From NCBI GenBank assembly GCA_947453145.1, contig CANGFA010000001.1, positions 1 through 64,000 of the forward strand: a stretch of 64,000 bases of DNA. Direction: 5' to 3'. Made by a program: the position numbers and the translations under genes. Positions 19,447 to 28,097 of the stretch are shown in pieces. The stretch comes from Bacteroidota bacterium (lineage in GTDB: Bacteria > Bacteroidota > Bacteroidia > Chitinophagales > Chitinophagaceae). Each line of letters begins with the position of its first letter. Position 1 is the stretch's first letter. The notes under the pieces were generated by a model, which worked only from the letters and a program-made list of their open reading frames with translations, was not told the DNA's origin and ran no database searches.

Positions 19447-21000
19447 TTATCTTTTAATGAGTACCCCCGGCTTTAAACCAGTTGCTTTTTGATTTTTATA
19501 TATTAACTGACCATTTACCCAAACCATTTCAATGCCAGTAGACAATGCATTGCTATTGCCAATCACTGCGTGGTCCATAACAGTATTAGGATCTAACAAA
19601 ACCAAGTCGGCTTTTTTGCCTGCTGCAATAACTCCTCTGTCTTTGATGCCTTCGTAATTTGCAGTTTGTTCCGTCATTTTATGAATAGCTGTTTCTAATG
19701 ACATTATTTTGTCTTCTCTAACATATTTTCCTAGCACCCTAGTAAAAGAACCATATCCTCTAGGATGTCCTCCACCATTGCCATCTGAGCAAATGACTGC
19801 ATACGGCCATTTGATAAAATCAGCTACATCCTTTTCACTCATAGATTTTGCTGCAATGGCTTCGATACTTCCTTTATATCCTGGATTTTTTTCTTTAAAA
19901 TCTGCTGCAATAGCTACCAAACTCATTAAAGTTTGTGCTTCAGATTCTTTTCTTTCTACCGCAATCGCCGCTAAAGTTTTTCCAACATAACTTGGTTGCG
20001 CTGCATATTGTACAATATATGAAGCAGTGGGATCAAATAACTGTGTAACTGCTAATTGTGCACTTGCTATATTGGTATAATCACGGGCAGGAAACAACAC
20101 ACGCAAAGTGGAATTCCAAAATGTATAAGGATACACGTCTGCGGTAATTTGAACACCTTCTGCGCGCGCGCGTTCCAATTGTTCTACAATTTTTGTTGCC
20201 GTATTCCAATCAGATTTTTTTGCCAATTTAATATGAGAAATTTGAACTGGCATTTTAGTAATCTTCCCAATTTGTATAATTTCATCCAAGGCATCAGCCA
20301 TGGTAATATCCTCGCTTCTTATATGACTTATATATCTTGTATTTGCGGCAGCGGCCACTTTTGCAAGTTGGAGTACTTCGTCTCTACTTGAATAAAAAGC
20401 TTGCTCATATTCAAGTCCTGTAGAAATACCTAAAGCGCCTTTTGCTAATTCGCGCGCTAAAATATTTTTCATCTTGTCCACCTCCACTTGTGTTGCTTGT
20501 CTTAATACATCCTTCTCTCCCATCACTTCTTCTCTCAAGCTAGAGTGGCCTGCATAACTTGCTACATTGGCAACTACCGGATGTTGTTGCATTTCTTTTT
20601 CCAAAGTATCCATTGGATAGCTTTCGCCATCCTGTCCTATTACAATAGTGGTAATGCCCTGGTTGGCAGTTGATAAACCAGCGCCTTTTTTTTGCAAATC
20701 GCCCAAATGATGGCTGTGCGCGTCAATAAATCCTGGTGCTAGCACCAAGCCCATTCCATTAATAATGTTTTCATCGTTAATGGACTTTAACTGGCCTACT
20801 TCAACGATTAAATCTCCTTGCATTCTAACGGCACCTGCTTTTGCAGGTGTTCCGGTGCCGTCTATAATTTTCACATTGCTAATTAAAGTAGTTGCAATCG
20901 TAGGATGAACTCCTTTTTTAATGGATTTTTTTTGTGCATTCACATTTGAGTGCAACAAAAAAAGGGTCAGTCCTAACAATACGAGTCCTCTTTTTTGCAT
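19447..21000 (-). CDS. N-acyl-D-amino-acid deacylase family amidohydrolase, secreted
   Basis: GTPAKAGAVRMQGDLIVEVG, APGFIDAHSHHLGDL, GISTGLEYEQ, ISHIRSED, AVICSDGNGGGHPRGYGSFTRVLGKYVRE. Preferred start MQKRGLVLLG; the listed start at 21039 overlaps the upstream gene. Confidence 0.88.
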   Translation of the reverse strand: MQKRGLVLLGLTLFLLHSNVNAQKKSIKKGVHPTIATTLISNVKIIDGTGTPAKAGAVRMQGDLIVEVGQLKSINDENIINGMGLVLAPGFIDAHSHHLGDLQKKGAGLSTANQGITTIVIGQDGESYPMDTLEKEMQQHPVVANVASYAGHSSLREEVMGEKDVLRQATQVEVDKMKNILARELAKGALGISTGLEYEQAFYSSRDEVLQLAKVAAAANTRYISHIRSEDITMADALDEIIQIGKITKMPVQISHIKLAKKSDWNTATKIVEQLERARAEGVQITADVYPYTFWNSTLRVLFPARDYTNIASAQLAVTQLFDPTASYIVQYAAQPSYVGKTLAAIAVERKESEAQTLMSLVAIAADFKEKNPGYKGSIEAIAAKSMSEKDVADFIKWPYAVICSDGNGGGHPRGYGSFTRVLGKYVREDKIMSLETAIHKMTEQTANYEGIKDRGVIAAGKKADLVLLDPNTVMDHAVIGNSNALSTGIEMVWVNGQLIYKNQKATGLKPGVLIKR

Positions 21001-21010
21001 AATAATAATT

Positions 21011-22717
21011 TTACCAAAAACGGATATACAATCCCGCAACTACAATTAAAATAGTTACAATCATTGCGATATGCGCATTGGTTAATGTATATTTTGTTTG
21101 GTCTTCTTGTAATGAATTGGCATGCGTTTGTCCTTTCACATCCAGTAAACTTATAGTTATCATAATAATACAAGTAAATAAAAACACCCAACCCATTTGT
21201 ATTAAATATGGAATTTCAAATCCACCATGTCCATTTGGAAGTGCAGTATATAAGAAAGTGTCATTACCAAACATACTAGGCAAAAACTTATCAAATAAAA
21301 TAGCCAATATCAATCCTAATATAATTCCAGAAATCGCTGCCTTTGAAGTTGTTTTTTTCCAAAAGAAACCTAATAAAAATACAGGGAAAATTGCAGGTGA
21401 AATATAGCCGGTATATTTTTGAATAAATTCAAAGCCACCCTTTCCTCCAATACCTAAAGTATCGTTCCAGTTAATAAGAATAGCAATAATTAAAGAAACA
21501 ATTATCATGATTCTCCCTGTTGAAACCGTTTTACTATCAGTAGCCTTTTTATTTACATACTTTTTATAAATATCTAAAGAATAAATAGTGGAAATACTAT
21601 TTGCCTTTCCAGCTAGTGATGCTACAATTGCAGCTGTTAAAGCAGCCATGGATAAGCCTTTTAGACCAATTGGTAAGAAACCTATCACCGACGAATAAGC
21701 ATTGTCCTGCATTAATACACCATTGGTTGTCATTTGCTGTTGCAACTCGCCATTTTGATACAATACATAGGCTGCAATACCTGGTATAACTACTAATAAA
21801 GGCATAAATAATTTTAAAATCGCAGCAAAGAAAATTCCAGAACGAGCTGTTTTTAAATCTGCTCCCAAAGCTCTTTGTGTAATGTATTGATTACATCCCC
21901 AATAATTTAAATTAGCCACCCACATACCCGCCGCCATCATTGCAAGCCCTGGCAAGGAAGAGTAATCGTCAATTTGCTTTTGCGATGCGCCCACAACTGG
22001 TTTATCAAAAATCATTTTGAAATGATCCGGTGCCACTTTTATTAAATGGTTTAATCCTGCAATTGCATTTTTACCAAAACCAAATTTTTCACCTACTACG
22101 GTGAGTGCAATATAAGAAGTTATAAGTCCTCCAACTGTTAATACCACTACTTGTATTACATCGGTATAGCCAATTACTTTCATCCCTCCAAGGGTTATAA
22201 ACAAAGCAAATACCGACAGCCCAATCATGATTAAGTGAAAATGTTGTCCACCACTTAAATTATTAATGGCAATAGCACCTAAATATAAAATAGAAGTAAG
22301 ATTTACGAAAATGTATAAGAACAACCAGAATATAGCCATCATCATAGCAACCGTTTCATTATACCTTGTTTTTAAAAACTGAGGCATAGTGTAAATCTTA
22401 TTCTTCAAATACACCGGCATAAAAAAGATACCAACCACAACAAGAGAAATAGCTGCTAACCATTCATAGGCAGAGATGGCTAAGCCCAACCTAAATCCAT
22501 TTCCACTCATACCAATAAATTGTTCTGCCGAAATATTAGAGGCTATTAAGGAAGCTCCAATAGCCCACCATGTTAATTGTCCCTCCGCTAAAAAAAAGTC
22601 GGTAGAATTTACGGTAGCCACTTTCTTACGCTGGTAAATCCAAATACCATAACTAGCAATAAGTATAAAATACATTACAAATACTAGGTAGTCATAAGAT
22701 TGAAGTCCTTGTGGCAT
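21011..22717 (-). CDS. sodium:solute symporter (SSS/SGLT-like)
   Basis: 568 aa; GQLTWWAIGASLIASNISAEQFIGMSGNGFRLGLAISAYEW; 14-TM-like hydropathy. Confidence 0.9.
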   Translation of the reverse strand: MPQGLQSYDYLVFVMYFILIASYGIWIYQRKKVATVNSTDFFLAEGQLTWWAIGASLIASNISAEQFIGMSGNGFRLGLAISAYEWLAAISLVVVGIFFMPVYLKNKIYTMPQFLKTRYNETVAMMMAIFWLFLYIFVNLTSILYLGAIAINNLSGGQHFHLIMIGLSVFALFITLGGMKVIGYTDVIQVVVLTVGGLITSYIALTVVGEKFGFGKNAIAGLNHLIKVAPDHFKMIFDKPVVGASQKQIDDYSSLPGLAMMAAGMWVANLNYWGCNQYITQRALGADLKTARSGIFFAAILKLFMPLLVVIPGIAAYVLYQNGELQQQMTTNGVLMQDNAYSSVIGFLPIGLKGLSMAALTAAIVASLAGKANSISTIYSLDIYKKYVNKKATDSKTVSTGRIMIIVSLIIAILINWNDTLGIGGKGGFEFIQKYTGYISPAIFPVFLLGFFWKKTTSKAAISGIILGLILAILFDKFLPSMFGNDTFLYTALPNGHGGFEIPYLIQMGWVFLFTCIIMITISLLDVKGQTHANSLQEDQTKYTLTNAHIAMIVTILIVVAGLYIRFW

Positions 22718-22777
22718 ATTACTTTTATTTAGTCCCTAAATTTAAGGGTTATCTGCTATAAAAAACACCTAAAAAAT

Positions 22778-22806
22778 CAAAAAGGCACCCCTAAGAGTGC
22801 CTTTTC
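22778..22806 (-). terminator. intrinsic terminator
   Basis: AAAAAGGCAC-N8-GTGCCTTTTC stem, downstream of the redox operon or upstream of the SSS operon. Confidence 0.6.
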
Positions 22807-22832
22807 TTTATCAAAACATCAACATCAAAATT

Positions 22833-23705
22833 CTACTCTATCCCCAAGTTTTTTATTTTTTTAATTTGAACAACTAAAAATATAATTACCGCCCAAACTG
22901 CTACTACAATTGTATATGCTAATGTCTCTAACCAAATTGGCGAGTAACCTCGTCGTGCAAATAAACTACGGTGATCAAAATTGTTAGTATATACCAATTT
23001 TGTGCCCCAAGGCACTTCTATTTCTGAAGATAAATTTCCATAAGTGTCATTATCTATTACACTTGTTACTAGTATAAGGTTTCCCTTTTGATCTCCAGGC
23101 AAACTATCTCTTTTAAATAAGGCCGTAATCATTCCAGTAGAATCCGAAGTGTAGGTTTGCGTTTCATTTACATTTAACAAGCCACCAAAGCGTTTAACCC
23201 CTACTACAAAATCTACATGCGCAACGGGCATCCAAACAGTATCCACCGATGCTACAATAGATGCAATGATATTTCTACCATCTAAGGTGTCAATTTTTAA
23301 TTTTGCTTTTGTAATTGCCAAATCCCCTCTTGCTTCATCAAATTTTATATTTGCCTCGGACACAACTACAAAATTTTGATTGGGAGATTTTAACCACTCG
23401 GCTTTTGCCTGTGATGGAATTTCTAGTAAAGCCTCTCCTTTATCATTAGTTATCCCTTTTCCTAACAAATTTTCAGACAGCGCTTCTGAACCAATATAAA
23501 ACTGAACAGGAATGGCAGCAATTTGCTGAAACTTACCATCAATTTTAGATTTCGCCTGCACCAATAAATGTTGCGTTTTATTATTATCATTAAAATACTT
23601 AAGTGTTAATGATAAACTATTTTTTTCAATGGCCTGCGCCATTAACATACTTGGCATAAGGAATACTGATAGTACAAATAATAAAATCATATTATGCTTT
23701 CTCAT
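22833..23705 (-). CDS. secreted protein with C-terminal TM anchor, last gene of redox island
   Basis: Signal peptide MRKHNMILLFVLSVFLMPSMLMA; C-terminal TYAYTIVVAVWAVIIFLVVQIKKIK-like TM; start overlaps the NrfD 3' end. Confidence 0.65.
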   Translation of the reverse strand: MRKHNMILLFVLSVFLMPSMLMAQAIEKNSLSLTLKYFNDNNKTQHLLVQAKSKIDGKFQQIAAIPVQFYIGSEALSENLLGKGITNDKGEALLEIPSQAKAEWLKSPNQNFVVVSEANIKFDEARGDLAITKAKLKIDTLDGRNIIASIVASVDTVWMPVAHVDFVVGVKRFGGLLNVNETQTYTSDSTGMITALFKRDSLPGDQKGNLILVTSVIDNDTYGNLSSEIEVPWGTKLVYTNNFDHRSLFARRGYSPIWLETLAYTIVVAVWAVIIFLVVQIKKIKNLGIE

Positions 23706-24999
23706 GGTAGTCTGTTTCAGTGATAGTTTCATGAATAGGTATAATGGGAAATATTCTAGCAAAAAAAGTAATTACTAATAATGCGCCTGCTAATGATCCG
23801 CCTGCAATGGCCCATTCTTCCCAGGTTGGGAAATAATGCATATAGTTTTTGGGTACATCATGCATAGGTAAAAATGGATGTAATAAAGTTGGTGTTACAA
23901 TTAAATAGCGCTTAAACCAAGATCCTACTACCACTAATATACCAGCTGTAAATGCCCATTTTGGTTTTCTTCCATTTTTGAAAATTAAAATCAGAATAGG
24001 AATTAACATAGAGGCGGATATAGCAAACCAAAATATTGGTGAGAATTCGCCCGTAAACAAGCCCATTAAATGCTCTTCCTCTGATTTTTTCATTTTAAAT
24101 GCGGGTACTAAAAATTCGTTAATATTAAAATATAAATAAATTAATGCTAATAGCACTACCACTTTTCCCATTTTATTAAAATGATCATCGGTGATATACT
24201 TTTCTAGTTTATAATGCGTTCTAAAAACATACATTGCAATTATTACACCTCCAGCACCCACTAAAAATGCGCCCGAAATAAAATAAGCACCAAAATTAGT
24301 ACTATCCCATCCTGGGCGATAGGTAGTTGCGAATAACCAAGAAGTTACAGTGTGAATTGCGAATGCAACAGGTATAATAGTAACAGATAAAATATGTATA
24401 GCCTTTTCGGTAATTTTAAATTGTGCAGGTTTGTCCTTCCAAAATGAACCTAAAAAAACATATAATTTTTGTAACCACTTTCCGTTTCTTTCTTTATACT
24501 GGATCATAATTTTCAAATCCGGCAATAAAGGAAAATATAATAATAACAAGCTTATGACTAAATAAGTGGTAATTACAATTACGTCCCAAATTATAGGAGA
24601 TTGTAAACGACCATGTGTGAATAAATTATAAAAGCGATCGGGACGTCCCATGTCTACGATAATAATGAGTCCGGCAAATGCAATAGCAGACACCGCGATA
24701 ATTTCGGCAATTCTTGTTAATGGCGTGCTCCAATGTACATCTGTCAAACGCAATACTGCCGTAATTAAGGAGCCTACTAAACTAATGGCTACGAAGAATA
24801 CGAAGTTAGAAATATATATCCCCCATGAAACATAATCCCTCAAAGCAGTTACTTCTAAACCGTAATACAGCTGCCTACAATATGCATAAAAGCCAATGGC
24901 ACAAACAACTAATAAACTAATAACCCATATGATCCCCTGCTTGCCAAATTGCTGTGGCATCAGGTCCTCAATGATTTTATTTTTTGCTATCTTTTCCAC
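23692..24999 (-). CDS. NrfD/PsrC-like polysulfide reductase membrane subunit
   Basis: 435 aa polytopic; LYYGLEVTALRDYVSWGIYISNFVFFVAISLVGSLITAVLRL and DMGRPDRFYNLFTHGRLQSPIIWDV. Confidence 0.88.
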   Translation of the reverse strand: MEKIAKNKIIEDLMPQQFGKQGIIWVISLLVVCAIGFYAYCRQLYYGLEVTALRDYVSWGIYISNFVFFVAISLVGSLITAVLRLTDVHWSTPLTRIAEIIAVSAIAFAGLIIIVDMGRPDRFYNLFTHGRLQSPIIWDVIVITTYLVISLLLLYFPLLPDLKIMIQYKERNGKWLQKLYVFLGSFWKDKPAQFKITEKAIHILSVTIIPVAFAIHTVTSWLFATTYRPGWDSTNFGAYFISGAFLVGAGGVIIAMYVFRTHYKLEKYITDDHFNKMGKVVVLLALIYLYFNINEFLVPAFKMKKSEEEHLMGLFTGEFSPIFWFAISASMLIPILILIFKNGRKPKWAFTAGILVVVGSWFKRYLIVTPTLLHPFLPMHDVPKNYMHYFPTWEEWAIAGGSLAGALLVITFFARIFPIIPIHETITETDYHEKA

Positions 25000-25082
25000 T
25001 TTATATTTTTTTAATTAAAGATGTTAATTTAATTGTTCAGCACAGCTCAATTATTATAGTTAATACTGTCGGATTAAAAAGG

Positions 25083-26006
25083 CTATGCTTTTTCCTTCTT
25101 TTCTTCGCCCGCTGCTGGATCAAAAGGAAAATTTCTATTTACAGGAGGTAAATAATAAACACTTGGCTTAGTGCCTAAGTCTTCCATTAATCTATATCCC
25201 GATTTATCCTTAATTAAATCACTAAAACGAAATGTTTCAGAACCATTGGTAACACTATCTTCTAAAATATCACCAAAAAAGAATACACCATTAGGACAAG
25301 CCGAAACACAATGTGGTAAACTTCCTTGTCTTACCATATCTGGACAAAAATCACATTTCCCTACAGTACCTTTCTTTTGTGGTACACTTGTTTCACAGGA
25401 ATAAGGTTGTGCTGCTATTTCCTTTTCAATTTTGGGCTCCTCCCAATTAAACACACGAGAAGAATATGGACATGCTGCCATACAAAAACGACAACCTACA
25501 CAACGATCACTATCTATTAATACAATGCCGTCTTTCCTTTTGAAAGTTGCATCCACAGGGCATACTTTAACACAAGGGGGTTCATCGCAATGCATGCAAG
25601 TAGTGGGTTGCCAATAAGGTGCAGTTTTTTCAGACTCTTGCATCGGATATACTTTAATCCAGTTTTGACCAGGATGTATATGGTGCATGTGATTACAGGC
25701 AGTTTGACATTTTTTTACACTCTTACAGCGAGACAAGTCAATTACCATTGCAAATTTTTTGCCTGGAATACCAACTCTTGCATCACTATTAGTCACAGTG
25801 GGAAGTTCAGGTATCGGCTTTAAAAACGCTTGATCCACTTCAATGATTTCACCGTCCACCGACAATAGCTTCACCATTTTACCAGAAGGCTTAACATCTG
25901 TTTCTTTATCTGGTGTAAATGGATTTCCATTACAACCCGCTAATGCTGCACCAGCTAAAAGTGAAGTAGCCAAGAACTCCCGTCTTGAATTTTCGTTCAT
26001 TTTCAT
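25083..26006 (-). CDS. 4Fe-4S dicluster ferredoxin, Tat-exported lipoprotein
   Basis: SRREFLATSLLAGAALAGCNG (Tat motif plus lipobox); four Cys clusters including CMHCDEPPCVKVCP and CVGCRFCMAACP. Confidence 0.92.
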   Translation of the reverse strand: MKMNENSRREFLATSLLAGAALAGCNGNPFTPDKETDVKPSGKMVKLLSVDGEIIEVDQAFLKPIPELPTVTNSDARVGIPGKKFAMVIDLSRCKSVKKCQTACNHMHHIHPGQNWIKVYPMQESEKTAPYWQPTTCMHCDEPPCVKVCPVDATFKRKDGIVLIDSDRCVGCRFCMAACPYSSRVFNWEEPKIEKEIAAQPYSCETSVPQKKGTVGKCDFCPDMVRQGSLPHCVSACPNGVFFFGDILEDSVTNGSETFRFSDLIKDKSGYRLMEDLGTKPSVYYLPPVNRNFPFDPAAGEEKKEKA

Positions 26007-26022
26007 TAAAATATATTTTTAA

Positions 26023-26295
26023 TTACAACTTTGGTTTCACCCAATCTTGCAATTGCTTATTTGATATTTTTTCTCTTGTTCCTTTGATTTTAGAAATATC
26101 AACCTCTACCAACCTTCCATCCTGTGTTAACATTTTCATAGTTGTATTTTTTGTTTCCGGAGCACAACTAATTACATTGCTCTTTTTTACTAAAAATGCA
26201 AATTTTAAAATTGGAAACAAGCCAAGTACACCCAAGCCTGCAATGAGCTTTCTTCGTGTATTGGTTTTGTTGGGTAATTTGCTTTCTGTTTGCAT
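26023..26295 (-). CDS. hypothetical 90-aa membrane/secreted protein of redox island
   Basis: TRRKLIAGLGVLGLFP N-terminal hydrophobic segment; shares a short 'MLTQDGRLVEVD' motif with the ferredoxin. Confidence 0.65.
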   Translation of the reverse strand: MQTESKLPNKTNTRRKLIAGLGVLGLFPILKFAFLVKKSNVISCAPETKNTTMKMLTQDGRLVEVDISKIKGTREKISNKQLQDWVKPKL

Positions 26296-26300
26296 TTGTA

Positions 26301-26699
26301 TTATTTTTTAAGGCTGCGCATGTAGTTTACTAAATTCCAAATGTCTTCTTGATCGGCTATTTTCTTTTTAAAACTTGGCATATCACCTCTGCCTTCTGAA
26401 GTTTTATAAAATAATGATCCGTCGGTTTGACTTTGAAATGCTGCCTTTGTGAAATCGGGTGGAGTTGTTGCTAATTGAGCAGACTTTGAACCATCTCCTA
26501 AGCCAGCTTTCCCATGACAAGAAGCACAATGTGTACTCCATAAAGTTTTCCCTTCTGCAATTGAAGCCGCACTTGATTTAACAGTGTTTACTACTTTTGC
26601 TTTATCTGCTGGTGCGTTCCAAGGTTTTGCTTGAAATAAGGTAAAGCTTACTGTTGTGATAAAAACAATAATTAACGGCATTAAAGATACTTTTTTCAT
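26301..26699 (-). CDS. monoheme c-type cytochrome
   Basis: Signal peptide; THCASCHGKAGLGDGSKS; DMPSFKKKIADQEDIWNLVNYMRSL. Confidence 0.9.
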   Translation of the reverse strand: MKKVSLMPLIIVFITTVSFTLFQAKPWNAPADKAKVVNTVKSSAASIAEGKTLWSTHCASCHGKAGLGDGSKSAQLATTPPDFTKAAFQSQTDGSLFYKTSEGRGDMPSFKKKIADQEDIWNLVNYMRSLKK

Positions 26700-26726
26700 T
26701 GACTTTGAATTTTGATGAATTAAAAT

Positions 26727-27656
26727 TTAAAAATTCCACAACCTAGATATATTAAACCCAATTAAAAATTGGCTTTTTGAAAAATTATTTCGGTTATATA
26801 CATTATTATTTTGTGGTAAGATATAGCCATAATTACCTAAGAATATTTGAAAATCATGGCCACTTGTTTTCATGTCTAATCCAAGTGCTAAATTTGGATT
26901 AGGATTATTCATTGGATGTTGGGTTAACGGCTGATCATAGTTCGCAATAAGTGACATACCATCCGTTAATTTATATCTACCTGCCACACTTATTGCAACA
27001 TGTCCATTATTAGTTTTGGATTGAATTACATTATGTATGTCATAATATGCTTCCACATTATTGAAATATGAAAAACTTGGAGCGACCTGTAAAGAAATTT
27101 TGTCATTAATTTTTCTAGCAAAAATTAATTGAGAAAAATAACTAAACCTATCTTGTACATTAATGATTGGTAGCGAACTATTTTTTGCTCTTGTATCCAT
27201 TACCGTATTTCCAAAAAACGTTACACTCAAGGGCATGGAGTTATTTTTTGTCTGCTTTACCAATGCATATTTTATGGTTCCTGCAGTTTGCATCCGATCA
27301 TTTGTTGCACTAAATCCAATTTGCAAATCATTAAATGGCACATAGCTAAATCCTAACAACATGTTAGCATTGGCGAATAATCCACCTAAATCCTTCCACC
27401 CATTTTCAATTGTACCAAATCGATGCTGAATATCAAATTCGAAAGTTCCTTTAATAGGTATTACTGCTGTTTGATTGTCAATAATATAATTGCCATCAAA
27501 AGTGTTTTTCACAAAAGACTTCTTCTTGACAACAGGAGGATTTATATTAATCGTATCTTGTGCAATCAGTTGACTTGTTCCAAACAATAGTGTAATAGCT
27601 AAAAAATATTTTTGCAATGGGCGTGTCAAAGATGAATAGTATATAAATATTTTCAT
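26727..27656 (-). CDS. DUF5777-like outer-membrane beta-barrel protein
   Basis: FEFDIQHRFGTIENGWKDLGGLFANANMLLGFSYVPFNDLQIGFSATNDRMQ pattern; cytochrome neighbours. Confidence 0.72.
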   Translation of the reverse strand: MKIFIYYSSLTRPLQKYFLAITLLFGTSQLIAQDTININPPVVKKKSFVKNTFDGNYIIDNQTAVIPIKGTFEFDIQHRFGTIENGWKDLGGLFANANMLLGFSYVPFNDLQIGFSATNDRMQTAGTIKYALVKQTKNNSMPLSVTFFGNTVMDTRAKNSSLPIINVQDRFSYFSQLIFARKINDKISLQVAPSFSYFNNVEAYYDIHNVIQSKTNNGHVAISVAGRYKLTDGMSLIANYDQPLTQHPMNNPNPNLALGLDMKTSGHDFQIFLGNYGYILPQNNNVYNRNNFSKSQFLIGFNISRLWNF

Positions 27657-27666
27657 TTGAATTAAT

Positions 27667-28095
27667 TTAATTGTTTTTTGCGCCTTGTTTTATCCATGCA
27701 TAAATTTTTGCATTGATTGTTTCATCGGGGCCTTTTCCAATAGGCATTACTGGACTTTTTTTCCCTGTTAACCACATCATAATTACACTATTGTCAGGAT
27801 CAGTTGCTTTATAATAATTACCATCGGTTAATGATTTAAAAGCATTGGCAGCCGATAAGTCGGGCGCTTTTGCTCCAGCGGTGTGGCATCCACTCAATGC
27901 ACAACTGTTTGATAAAATGGGAGCAATATCTTTTTCAAAACTCATGGTTTCGGTGATACTGCTTCCTGGATTGACTACGATGGTTGAAGTTTTCGAACAT
28001 CCTGCAATAGCAATCATCCCAAAAACAAATAAGCGAGATAATATTGCTATTTTTTTCGTTGACATAACTTTTTCGTTTAATCGTTTTTCAACCAA
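27667..28095 (-). CDS. lipoprotein with CX4CH heme-c motif
   Basis: Lipobox AIAGCSKT; SNSCALSGCHTAGAKAPDLS (CX4CH), similar to PSCyt-type lipoproteins. Confidence 0.72.
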   Translation of the reverse strand: MVEKRLNEKVMSTKKIAILSRLFVFGMIAIAGCSKTSTIVVNPGSSITETMSFEKDIAPILSNSCALSGCHTAGAKAPDLSAANAFKSLTDGNYYKATDPDNSVIMMWLTGKKSPVMPIGKGPDETINAKIYAWIKQGAKNN

Positions 28096-28097
28096 AT

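Noticed and set aside
18534-19457. Plus-strand ORFs opposite the DUF1611 gene
   Set aside because: Antisense frames with no domain signal; the minus-strand protein has clear P-loop motifs.
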